Assembly: GCF_038967635.1 (NCBI RefSeq)
Contig: NZ_CP152413.1
Location: 7,072,001-7,136,000, forward strand
Reading direction: 5' to 3'
Source of the DNA: Bradyrhizobium sp. B124
GTDB taxonomy: Bacteria; Pseudomonadota; Alphaproteobacteria; Rhizobiales; Xanthobacteraceae
Length of the DNA stretch: 64,000 nt
The translations under genes and the position numbers were made by a program. A model generated the notes under the pieces. It did not search any database. It was given only the letters and a program-made list of their open reading frames with translations, and was not told where the DNA came from. Of this stretch, positions 7,944 to 15,024 are shown piece after piece (within the stretch, counting starts at the first letter, position 1; each line of letters opens with the position of its first letter).

Positions 7944-8063
7944 CTTTCCAGAACCAGCGCCGGCGTTAACGACGCTTGGCGATTTCCGGCCTGAACGAAA
8001 TCGCTTCGAAGCTTGTTAAAATTTGCTGGGTACCTGTTCGAAGCACAGGGATCGGGGGAAGAC

Positions 8064-8849
8064 ATGGCAAAGCGGGCCAAACGTAGGAAGACTGAAGCGC
8101 TCGCGCTACCGGTGGCGGGAAGAGTTGCAATTGGCGCCGTGGCGGCTGTCGCATTGGGGTACGGCTTGCTGTGGCGGCCGGCGAGCGTTCAACCGATACG
8201 GAAGCAAGCCGCGCACCAGGTCCCGGCGCCATCTAGTCCTACGCCGTCGACTCCCGCACCATCGACTCCTATTCACGTATCGGCGCCAGTGCAGGCACCA
8301 GCGCCAGCTCCGGTTCCAATTCCGGTTCCAGCGCCCGCGCCCCGGATCGAAACACCAAAAGCCGCTGACGCTCCCGGAAGATTTGTTCGGCAGGTGGTTG
8401 ATTACGCCAGCCACCAGACGCCGGGCACCGTCGTCATCGATACCGGAAACACATTCCTTTATCTTGTTCTGAACGACGGGCAGGCGATGCGCTACGGCAT
8501 CGGCGTTGGCCGCGAAGGTTTCACATGGTCCGGTGAACAGACCGTGGCCCGCAAGACAGAATGGCCGGACTGGCGTCCGCCGGCAGAGATGATTTCGCGC
8601 CAGCCTTATCTGCCGCGGTTCATGGCAGGGGGCCCCGGCAATCCGCTCGGCGCCCGGGCGATGTATCTGGGCGATACCGAATATCGAATTCACGGCACCA
8701 ACAAGCCCGATACGATCGGGAAGCGGGTTTCGTCCGGCTGTATCCGGCTGACCAATGAGGACGTCGTGGACCTCTACGATCGGGTGAAGGTCGGAGCGAA
8801 GGTGATCGTGCTTCCGGCACAAGCTGCCCCCATCCTGGCCGAAAAATGA
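8064..8849 (+). CDS. L,D-transpeptidase (YkuD domain) with N-terminal membrane anchor
   Basis: This 261-residue enzyme should form 3-3 peptidoglycan crosslinks or attach proteins to the wall, in the periplasm. A basic N-terminus and one hydrophobic helix (about residues 17-37) anchor it, followed by a Pro/Ala/Val-rich linker of ~60 residues with repeated AP and VP steps. The YkuD domain ends with HGTNKPDTIGKRVSSGCIRL, the HxTx...SxGCIRL catalytic signature with intact Cys, His and Arg. Earlier come GIGVGREGFTWSG and PLGARAMYLG, which are also typical. The start at 8064 is preferred to the in-frame ATG 51 bp upstream because GGGGGAAG lies directly before it. Part of a run of exported proteins from 7223 to 10180. 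Confidence 0.9.
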   Translation: MAKRAKRRKTEALALPVAGRVAIGAVAAVALGYGLLWRPASVQPIRKQAAHQVPAPSSPTPSTPAPSTPIHVSAPVQAPAPAPVPIPVPAPAPRIETPKAADAPGRFVRQVVDYASHQTPGTVVIDTGNTFLYLVLNDGQAMRYGIGVGREGFTWSGEQTVARKTEWPDWRPPAEMISRQPYLPRFMAGGPGNPLGARAMYLGDTEYRIHGTNKPDTIGKRVSSGCIRLTNEDVVDLYDRVKVGAKVIVLPAQAAPILAEK

Positions 8850-8984
8850 AACGTTCGGCTCTCCGGCTTGGACTGGAAGTCCCCCGGTTCGGTCGCTATG
8901 AGCGGCTTTTGACCCGCCGCCGACATTCGTTGCTCTATCGCGTTCGATCAGGCTATGGGTGGTCATCGAACTTGGCGGCGCTCG

Positions 8985-9440
8985 ATGCTTCGATGGTTTT
9001 GGATTTGTACCGCGATACTGTGCGCTTTGGCTTCCCCTGCGTGGTCGGCAGGGTCGTCCGTGCCGTTTGCCGACGGTGGCTACATTCCGGACTTCTTGAA
9101 GATCGTTCGTCAATACAACGCGAGCGGCGATGAATTTCGCATCGAAGGGATTTGCAAATCAGCTTGCACGCTGTTCCTTGGCATCCGGAATGTCTGTGTT
9201 CAGCGCGATGCTCAACTGATGTTTCACGCTGGCCACGACCTCGCGGAAAACCGTACCGGTCCCGATACGCTTGCGAGCCGTGCGCTACTTTCCCAGTATG
9301 ACGAAGGATTGCGGCGCTATCTGCTCGAAGGCCATCATATGGATAGCGATGCATTCCATATGCTGGAAGGTCACGTGCTGATTGAGCGCTTCGGCTATCG
9401 GGAGTGTCCACCGAGCGAGGGGACGCCCTCAACCCGATAG
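8985..9440 (+). CDS. Exported hypothetical protein with SACTLFLG motif
   Basis: About 151 residues with a signal peptide ending SPAWSA-G. The mature part has GICKSACTLFLGIRNVCV, then QLMFHAGHD. A Cys-x-Ser-Ala-Cys-Thr stretch followed by a His-containing FHAG strand resembles the ClpP-like periplasmic proteins of COG3904, where Ser and His would be catalytic; here the protein is short and the usual first strand is reduced, so activity is doubtful. The two Cys of the motif plus two others may form disulfides. An ATG 30 bp upstream is in frame; 8985 was preferred because it puts the signal peptide at the N-terminus. No strong ribosome site is seen for either. Function unknown. Confidence 0.65.
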   Translation: MLRWFWICTAILCALASPAWSAGSSVPFADGGYIPDFLKIVRQYNASGDEFRIEGICKSACTLFLGIRNVCVQRDAQLMFHAGHDLAENRTGPDTLASRALLSQYDEGLRRYLLEGHHMDSDAFHMLEGHVLIERFGYRECPPSEGTPSTR

Positions 9441-9661
9441 GCAGAGCGGGCATGCCTGCGGCTGCTTCTGGCCCTTGGCCGACATGGCCAGGAGCGCATC
9501 GGGCGAGCGGCGAGGGTGGGCCGAAGCACGCCTGAATCCGCCCACGGCTCCCCACTTTCGTCAATTTTGATCGCCATGTCAGATGTGGAATTTTTGCCGA
9601 AGCGTGGCGATCGCAGCCACGTGATCAATGTTTTCATTCCAAATGATTTGCAGGACGGGTT

Positions 9662-10180
9662 ATGAAGAACGCAACACTGTTTGCCCTTGGTTTGTTGGCG
9701 GCGGGAGTTTGGTCACAAGACGGCGCGCGATGTCAGACCTCGCTTTCTCCTCCGCTTTCGATTGCGCCGCCGCCGTCGAATGAGGGAACGGCATCTACGG
9801 CCGCAACCAACAGCGTCTGGCCATCGCCGGCGACCGCCAAGAATTCGGCGCCCCGTGCCGCTAAAGATTTGCCGCCACGCCCGACTGCCCCACGATCTGC
9901 CACTGTCGAGCACACGCCGTTAGAGCCCGACAGCGTTTCGCAGGCACAAGTGATCGACAGGTCGCGGCCGTCGGCTAGACCTGTCCCCGATTACGATGGT
10001 TTTAGCGTCGGCATCGAGGACGACACGTCAAGCCGGCCGACGCGACCCGCCAAGTCGCACCGGGCAAAGCATCCCGCGCTCGATCAAGAAGCTGATCGAG
10101 TCTCTGACCACCAACCGGTCGATCCCGGCGACGATGACAAGCTAAAGAGCAAGCTTACGATTTGCCGCGGCTGCAAGTAA
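9662..10180 (+). CDS. Exported Pro/Ser-rich hypothetical protein
   Basis: 172 residues, starting with a signal peptide (cut near VWSQDGARC or soon after). The rest is low-complexity and rich in Pro, Ser, Ala and Arg, with acidic stretches near the end, and closes with CRGCK, a C-terminal CxxC. There is no recognisable domain. AGGACGG lies just before the ATG, which supports coding. It follows the SACTLFLG protein on the same strand after ~220 bp. It may be a disordered periplasmic or cell-surface protein; no function is proposed. Base composition around it is a little lower in GC than the flanks. Confidence 0.6.
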   Translation: MKNATLFALGLLAAGVWSQDGARCQTSLSPPLSIAPPPSNEGTASTAATNSVWPSPATAKNSAPRAAKDLPPRPTAPRSATVEHTPLEPDSVSQAQVIDRSRPSARPVPDYDGFSVGIEDDTSSRPTRPAKSHRAKHPALDQEADRVSDHQPVDPGDDDKLKSKLTICRGCK

Positions 10181-10529
10181 CAGGTGACACTCCGGGCGGA
10201 CGTTTTGATCGGCCCTTCATTCTTCTGGAAGTCTTGCGGAGCGAGAACTATCGCCCGCAGCAGATTTCTGAAGCTGCCACCGGGCGTCGCCTGTTGACCC
10301 AAAGGAGATCCGTTGATTCCTCGATAGGGAACAAGTTGCCAAGAAACCACAGCTATCGAAGGGAATGCCAGCTGATCGCATTTCTCGTGGCGACGCTCTC
10401 GCTCGCGGCCTATTAGTGAGGGACTGCAATTTATGATTTTGAGTCGAGCATTTTGGTTCTGACGTACTGATTGATCACGGCGGGAAATGGCGGTGGAGCC
10501 ATTCCTAGAGCTGCGGGGCAAATCGCGAA
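10181..10529. other. Intergenic region, 349 bp, no gene seen
   Basis: I see no ribosome-site-supported frame, no clear hairpin and no repeat. It presumably holds the promoter of the CarD-family gene. Confidence 0.5.
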
Positions 10530-11135
10530 ATGAATTTTAGCGATCAAGCGCAATCCAATCGTTCGAATCCTGCGCATTCCATACCGGTACCCTCCGTCGA
10601 TCAAACGAGTGGGAGCCGTTGCATCGAGACGCGCTTTGGATTCAAGGCAACCGATCTGATCGTGTACCCGGCTCACGGCGTCGGGCAGATTGTCGCGATC
10701 GAGGAACAGGCGGTGGCAGGAGCTCAGCTTGAGTTCTTTGTCGTCTATTTTGCGAAAAGCAAAATGACGCTGCGAGTTCCGACAAGAAAGGCGGCAAGTG
10801 TCGGGATGCGTGAGCTTTCCGATCCGGCGGCCATCCAGCAAGCGCGAAGTATCCTGAGTCAAGCGCCTCGCAGAGCGCGTGGTAATTGGTCCCGGCTTGC
10901 TCAGGAATATGAGAGCAAGATCAAGTCGGGAGATATTCTCGCCATCGCAGAGGCGATGCGCGATCTCTATCGGCCGGAGTTCAATTCCAGCCAAAGCTAC
11001 AGCGAACGACAGCTCTATACGGCTGCGCTCGAACGCCTTTCGGGAGAGGTTGCCGTTGTCGACGGCGTCACCGAAGAAGCGGCCGTCAGAGAGCTTGAAA
11101 GTCTGATGATGACTACGGCAAGGCGAGGCGCTTAG
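10530..11135 (+). CDS. CarD/CdnL-family transcription regulator
   Basis: CarD-family proteins bind RNA polymerase beta and stabilise open promoter complexes. This 201-residue protein has a variable N-terminus of ~33 residues, then the RNA-polymerase-interacting Tudor-like domain starting FKATDLIVYPAHGVGQIVAI and ending KMTLRVPTRKA, which are the family signatures. The all-helical C-terminal DNA-binding domain follows, including LAQEYESKIKSGD and LSGEVAVVDGVTEEAA. All expected blocks are present. The extra N-terminal residues make it longer than the ~165-residue essential alphaproteobacterial CdnL, so it may be a paralogue. It is a single gene; its own regulation cannot be read. The start is set at the ATG before the variable region, with a weak ribosome site. 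Confidence 0.9.
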   Translation: MNFSDQAQSNRSNPAHSIPVPSVDQTSGSRCIETRFGFKATDLIVYPAHGVGQIVAIEEQAVAGAQLEFFVVYFAKSKMTLRVPTRKAASVGMRELSDPAAIQQARSILSQAPRRARGNWSRLAQEYESKIKSGDILAIAEAMRDLYRPEFNSSQSYSERQLYTAALERLSGEVAVVDGVTEEAAVRELESLMMTTARRGA

Positions 11136-11635
11136 AGCAGTCTGTGGAGATCGGGACGCTTCTGGCGAATCCTGCGAGACGGTCCGCCGGGGCTTGGGAG
11201 TGCGCTGGAGCTTAGCGGCGAGGCGGCTCATGGCTCTGCGATACTTCCGGCGTGCACGCGCTCCTCACACGAGACAAGCTTCGCGATGCTGATCGCTTCT
11301 CACTTGTCGAGCCTTGTCTCGGCCGGGTCCATCTTGCCGCGCACCGGTTACGACCAGGGCACAACGCCGCCCGCTTAAAATACACACGGGCAGCGTTGGC
11401 TCTAGCCCCAGGATGTAAAGTGCAAAATCCTGACGAATAGAAAACTGCGTTGTCCTGCAAACGTTGCTTACCCAGAAGGGGTAGCGGGGCGATCGTGAGA
11501 TGCGACCAGTGCTGCCTTCGAAGCGCCAGCGCGCCAGCACCACCTGCATGTCAGCATTTGCCCCCTAGCCGACATGGCCAAGAGCGCGGCAGGATGCCGG
11601 GTATCGCTGCGCGCCACCCATCCTGCAGACAAAAA
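11136..11635. other. Intergenic region, 500 bp, no gene seen
   Basis: Convergent region between the CarD gene and rpoH. A few short frames cross it without ribosome sites or recognisable content. A phrase GCCGACATGGCCAAGAGCGC at about 11570 recurs imperfectly near 9478, hinting at a dispersed repeat or eroded gene remnants, but not enough to name one. Confidence 0.5.
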
Positions 11636-11636
11636 C

Positions 11637-11663
11637 AAAAAAGCCGGCGTTGCCGCCGGCTTT
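11637..11663 (-). terminator. Intrinsic terminator after rpoH
   Basis: On the minus strand GCCGGC-GGCAAC-GCCGGC is followed by TTTTTTGTTTTT. A GC-rich six-pair stem with a long U-run lies about 27 bp after the rpoH stop, so it ends the rpoH transcript. Confidence 0.9.
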
Positions 11664-11689
11664 CGTGTCTGTGGCTTGCCGCCGCGCGA

Positions 11690-12586
11690 TCAGTGCGCGG
11701 CTTCGAGTGCGGCTTCCTGCCGGGCGATCGTGCCCTTGACGGCCGACTGCACCTTCTCGAACGCGCGGACCTCGATCTGCCGCACGCGCTCGCGCGACAC
11801 GCCGAACTCGGCGGCGAGGTCTTCCAGCGTCATCGGCTCATCGGCCAGACGCCGCGCCTCGAAGATGCGGCGTTCGCGCGGGTTGAGCACGCCGATCGCA
11901 CCGTTCAGGGCCTGGCGGCGATGATCGAATTCCTCGCTCTCGGCCATCAAGGCTTCGGCGTTGGGCGAGTTGTCGACCAGCCAGTCCTGCCATTCGCCGG
12001 CTTCGCCGTCGTCGCGGATCGGGGCGTTGAGCGACGCGTCGCCACCGAGGCGGCGATTCATGTCGACCACGTCCTGATCGGTCACGCCGAGGCGCTTGGC
12101 AATCAACTTCACCTGGTCGGGGTGGAGATCACCCTCTTCCAGAGCGGAGATCTTGCTCTTCGCCTTGCGCAGGTTGAAGAACAGCTTCTTCTGGTTCGCG
12201 GTGGTGCCCATCTTCACGAGCGACCAGGAACGCAGAATGTACTCTTGTATTGACGCCTTGATCCACCACATGGCGTATGTGGCGAGACGGAAGCCCTTCT
12301 CGGGCTCGAATCGCTTCACCGCCTGCATCAGGCCGACATTGCCTTCCGAGACGACCTCGGAAATCGGCAAGCCGTAGCCGCGATAGCCCATGGCGATCTT
12401 GGCCACGAGCCTGAGATGGCTGGTGACAAGCTTATGCGCCGCGTCGCGATCGTCATGCTCGCGCCAACGCTTAGCGAGCATGTACTCCTGCTGGGGCTCC
12501 AGCATGGGGAACTTGCGGATCTCGGCGAGGTAACGTGAAAGGCCGGATTCTCCATTGAGGACCGGCAACGTAGCTGTACGGGCCAT
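11690..12586 (-). CDS. rpoH: Heat-shock sigma factor RpoH (sigma-32)
   Basis: This factor directs RNA polymerase to heat-shock promoters. It has 298 residues, the usual alphaproteobacterial RpoH length. Region 1.2 begins LSRYLAEIRKFPML, region 2 has YRGYGLPISEVVSEGNVGLM and RFEPEKGFRLATYAMWWIKA, the RpoH box follows as QKKLFFNLRKAKSKI (the RpoH-specific QRKLFFNLR signature in a Lys variant), and region 4.2 is FGVSRERVRQIEVRAFEKV. The start at 12586 was chosen because GGAGGG lies 9 bases upstream and MARTATLPV is a typical beginning; the open frame runs 53 codons further but through the promoter region. Bradyrhizobium species carry several rpoH copies, and which one this is cannot be decided here. 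Confidence 0.96.
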   Translation of the reverse strand: MARTATLPVLNGESGLSRYLAEIRKFPMLEPQQEYMLAKRWREHDDRDAAHKLVTSHLRLVAKIAMGYRGYGLPISEVVSEGNVGLMQAVKRFEPEKGFRLATYAMWWIKASIQEYILRSWSLVKMGTTANQKKLFFNLRKAKSKISALEEGDLHPDQVKLIAKRLGVTDQDVVDMNRRLGGDASLNAPIRDDGEAGEWQDWLVDNSPNAEALMAESEEFDHRRQALNGAIGVLNPRERRIFEARRLADEPMTLEDLAAEFGVSRERVRQIEVRAFEKVQSAVKGTIARQEAALEAAH

Positions 12587-12803
12587 TACTTGCGCCCTCC
12601 AGTGGTTCAGGCCCCCGATAGCGGCGGGCCCGGCAGGTGGCCGCTGGGTTAAAGCCGGCCAGGCTGCGATGTTCCGCGTTGGATATTCAACGCAGGTGCA
12701 ACATACACCAAACTGTCCGTGATAGGGAAGGATTGCTGACGTCACGTCCCCGTGTGGCAGGTATAACCTGTTGTCATAACGGAGCTTTTCCGGGAGGGGT
12801 GCG

Positions 12804-13832
12804 TCATACCGCCGCTGCCAGCGCCCGCTGCAGGAGAAGCAAATCCTCCGGCAAGGCCGACTCCCAGTGTAAAAGTTCCCCGGTGCGGGGGTGTTCCAAA
12901 GTCAGCAGATAGGCGTGCAGGGCCTGCCGGTCGAGCGCGGTAAGTGCGTGCTTACCTTCCACACTCAGCTGTCCGGCCTTGGTCTTGAAGTGGGCGCCGT
13001 AAACGCTGTCGCCCATCAGGGGATGGCCGAGATGGGCGAGGTGGACCCGGATCTGATGGGTCCGCCCGGTCTCGAGCCGGCAGGCCAAGAGCGAGGCGAC
13101 CGCCTTGCCGTCGCGGCCGGCAAAACTCTCTCGCACCTCGAAATGGGTGATCGCCTCGCGGCCGCCCTGGCGCACGGCCATCTTCTCGCGGGCATGCGGG
13201 TGGCGGTCGATCGGCGCGTCGATGGTGCCGTGGGGCCGGTTCGGCACGCCCCAGGCGAACGCCATGTAGCCGCGCTCCATCGGGCCGGTGCGGCCGTGGT
13301 CGGCGAATTGCGCGGTCAGCGACTGATGCGCCTGGTCGTTCTTGGCAATCACCATCAGCCCCGTGGTATCCTTGTCGAGGCGGTGCACGATGCCCGGCCG
13401 CTTGACCCCGCCGATACCCGACAGGCTCGAGCCGCAATGCGCGATCAGCGCGTTGACGAGCGTTCCCGTAGCATGGCCGGCCGCGGGATGCACGACGAGG
13501 CCCCTCGGCTTGTTGATGACGATGATGTCGTCGTCCTCGAACACGATATCGAGCGCGATGTCCTCGCCCTGAGGCTCGGCGGGCACGGCCTCCGGCACGT
13601 CGATTATGATCGTATCGCCCTTGGCGACATGATAAGCGGGGTCGCGCACGATGGCGTCCTTGACGGCCACGGAACCGGCGAGGATCAGCGCCTTCAGCCG
13701 GGACCGCGACAGCTCCGGCGTGCGCTGTGCGAGCACGCGGTCAAGCCGGGCCGAGCCCTCGTCGCCTGCGACGATGACCTCCAGCTTCCGACCGCCATTC
13801 GAAGAAACCTGATTCAAATCGACCTGTTGCAA
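12804..13832 (-). CDS. rluD: RluD-type ribosomal pseudouridine synthase
   Basis: RluD converts uridines of helix 69 in 23S rRNA (1911, 1915, 1917 in E. coli numbering) to pseudouridine. The N-terminus is an S4 RNA-binding domain (ARLDRVLAQRTPELSRSRLK). The catalytic domain has GLVVHPAAGH, then HRLDKDTTGLMVIAK with the invariant Asp after RL, and later RLETGRTHQIRVHLAHLGHP, the standard RluA/RluC/RluD signature. Length is 342 residues from the TTG at 13832. The start is uncertain: no ATG is available near the S4 domain, and a second TTG lies five codons further in. It is divergent from the DUF6476 gene with overlapping start regions (13 bp apart). RluC/RluA paralogues are alternatives, but S4 plus context favour RluD. 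Confidence 0.88.
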   Translation of the reverse strand: MQQVDLNQVSSNGGRKLEVIVAGDEGSARLDRVLAQRTPELSRSRLKALILAGSVAVKDAIVRDPAYHVAKGDTIIIDVPEAVPAEPQGEDIALDIVFEDDDIIVINKPRGLVVHPAAGHATGTLVNALIAHCGSSLSGIGGVKRPGIVHRLDKDTTGLMVIAKNDQAHQSLTAQFADHGRTGPMERGYMAFAWGVPNRPHGTIDAPIDRHPHAREKMAVRQGGREAITHFEVRESFAGRDGKAVASLLACRLETGRTHQIRVHLAHLGHPLMGDSVYGAHFKTKAGQLSVEGKHALTALDRQALHAYLLTLEHPRTGELLHWESALPEDLLLLQRALAAAV

Positions 13833-13847
13833 AGATAGAGCCTTGTG

Positions 13848-14183
13848 ATGACCGACACCGCTGTGACCGAACCGACCCCCGACCAGGCCGCGCTGATCGC
13901 GCGGGTGCGGCGCATGATGCTGATCGCGGGCCTGACCTCGGCCTTGGCCGTGGCCGTCGTGTTGATTGCCATCGGCTACCGCCTTTATCGCAGCGAGGGA
14001 AGCCCCGTTTCCGTCTCCGACGTCACTGCTGCGCTGCCGAAGGGCGCCCGTATCGTCGCAACCGGCGTCGCCGGCGAACGGCTGGTCCTCACGCTCGATA
14101 TAGGCGGTGCAACAGAGATCCGCACATTTGATGCAAAGACACTGAAACCTGTCGGCAGGCTGAGCTTCGTCAACGAGCCCTGA
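13848..14183 (+). CDS. DUF6476-type small membrane protein
   Basis: 111 residues with one transmembrane helix (about residues 24-46) and a soluble tail that includes ALPKGARIVATGVAGERLVLTLDIGG, predicted to be extracytoplasmic. I recognise the pattern from DUF6476 family proteins, which sit next to the rluD gene in Bradyrhizobium and Rhodopseudomonas. No function is known. The preceding GTG at 13845 could also start it; ATG at 13848 is preferred. Because it is head-to-head with rluD at 13 bp distance, the two genes' promoters must overlap each other's coding starts. Confidence 0.75.
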   Translation: MTDTAVTEPTPDQAALIARVRRMMLIAGLTSALAVAVVLIAIGYRLYRSEGSPVSVSDVTAALPKGARIVATGVAGERLVLTLDIGGATEIRTFDAKTLKPVGRLSFVNEP

Positions 14184-14309
14184 TCGAAGCAATCGCGAAG
14201 CGGTGCGGTCGATCAACCAAAAGCTGCAGCGTATTTTTTGCGCATGCGTTCGCGCATCGAGAATGTGTGCCGCCATCTTTTCGGCTGAGTTGCACGCTCA
14301 GCTTGCGCC

Positions 14310-14957
14310 ATGTCGGAGTCCAACCCCAGCGCTTCCGTCGAACAGAGAGTTGAATCCGATGCATCGGGTTCGTTCGCGGACCCGACGCGTCGCGCGGTGT
14401 TGACCGCGCTTGCGGGCTGCGCCTGTCTCGCCGCGATCGAACCCGCAGCCGCCGACGATGAAGACCAGCCCGGCGCCAGTGAGCGACCGCAAAAAGCCGA
14501 CGTGCTGGTGCGCGCCGAAGGCGACAAGGCCGGCCAGGTCATCAAGTCGGATGATCTGAAACTCGGCGGACCGCCCATTCGCGCCTGGCCGCAGGACCCG
14601 AAGACCTCGGTCGTCCGCAAGGGCTCGCGGCTCAACGAGGTCGTGATCGTCAAGCTCGATCCGAGCGAACTCGACGATGCCACGCGCGCCCGCGCGCCTG
14701 ACGGCATCGTCTGCTACTCGGTCATCTGCACGCATGCCGGATGTCCGATCACTGCCTGGTTGAAGGAAGAGCAGGGCGACAAGAACGTTCTGAAATGCCT
14801 CTGTCACAACTCCGAATACGATCCGCGGCAGAATGCGCAGGTCGTGTTCGGGCCGGCGCCACGTCGCCTCGCGGCATTGCCGCTGACGGTTGCCGACGGC
14901 GCGATCACGGTCGCAGCGCCATTCGTCGGGAAGGTGGGTGCTCAGCAAGGAGGATGA
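14310..14957 (+). CDS. Tat-exported Rieske [2Fe-2S] protein
   Basis: 215 residues. DPTRRAVLTALAGCACLAA around residues 23-41 is a twin-arginine signal, so the folded iron-sulfur protein is exported and may stay membrane-anchored. The cluster motifs are CTHAGCPI and CLCHNSEYDP, i.e. CTHxGC and CxCHxS, with both Cys-His pairs intact. It resembles the iron-sulfur subunit of ubiquinol:cytochrome c reductase in fold, but no cytochrome b or c1 genes are adjacent, so it is not part of a bc1 operon. The PQQ dehydrogenase starts 67 bp downstream on the same strand, which suggests that the Rieske protein passes electrons for that enzyme (inference). The insertion between the two Cys-His boxes is of ordinary length. 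Confidence 0.88.
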   Translation: MSESNPSASVEQRVESDASGSFADPTRRAVLTALAGCACLAAIEPAAADDEDQPGASERPQKADVLVRAEGDKAGQVIKSDDLKLGGPPIRAWPQDPKTSVVRKGSRLNEVVIVKLDPSELDDATRARAPDGIVCYSVICTHAGCPITAWLKEEQGDKNVLKCLCHNSEYDPRQNAQVVFGPAPRRLAALPLTVADGAITVAAPFVGKVGAQQGG

Positions 14958-15024
14958 GGCCACACCGGGATTTCTGCATGACCTAAACTGAAAAAATCAA
15001 AACAGAGCAGGGAGGTAGCATCTC

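Noticed and set aside
8230..8345. Repeated AP/VP codons in the transpeptidase linker as a CRISPR-like or tandem repeat
   Set aside because: The units are short, variable and in frame, as expected for a flexible Pro/Ala linker; there are no spacers of constant length. No CRISPR array was seen anywhere in the window.
7223..8849. Amidase plus L,D-transpeptidase as a phage lysis module
   Set aside because: Both have chromosomal-type signal or anchor sequences, there is no holin or structural phage gene, and the DNA has host-like composition.
8106..9113. 335-codon minus-strand frame over the L,D-transpeptidase
   Set aside because: The transpeptidase in the sense strand has the complete HxTx..SxGCIRL motif; the antisense protein is not recognisable.
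12758..12770. Palindrome CAGGTATAACCTG upstream of rpoH
   Set aside because: It could be an operator, but it is 170 bp from the start, no promoter elements could be placed around it with confidence, and chance palindromes of this length are common.
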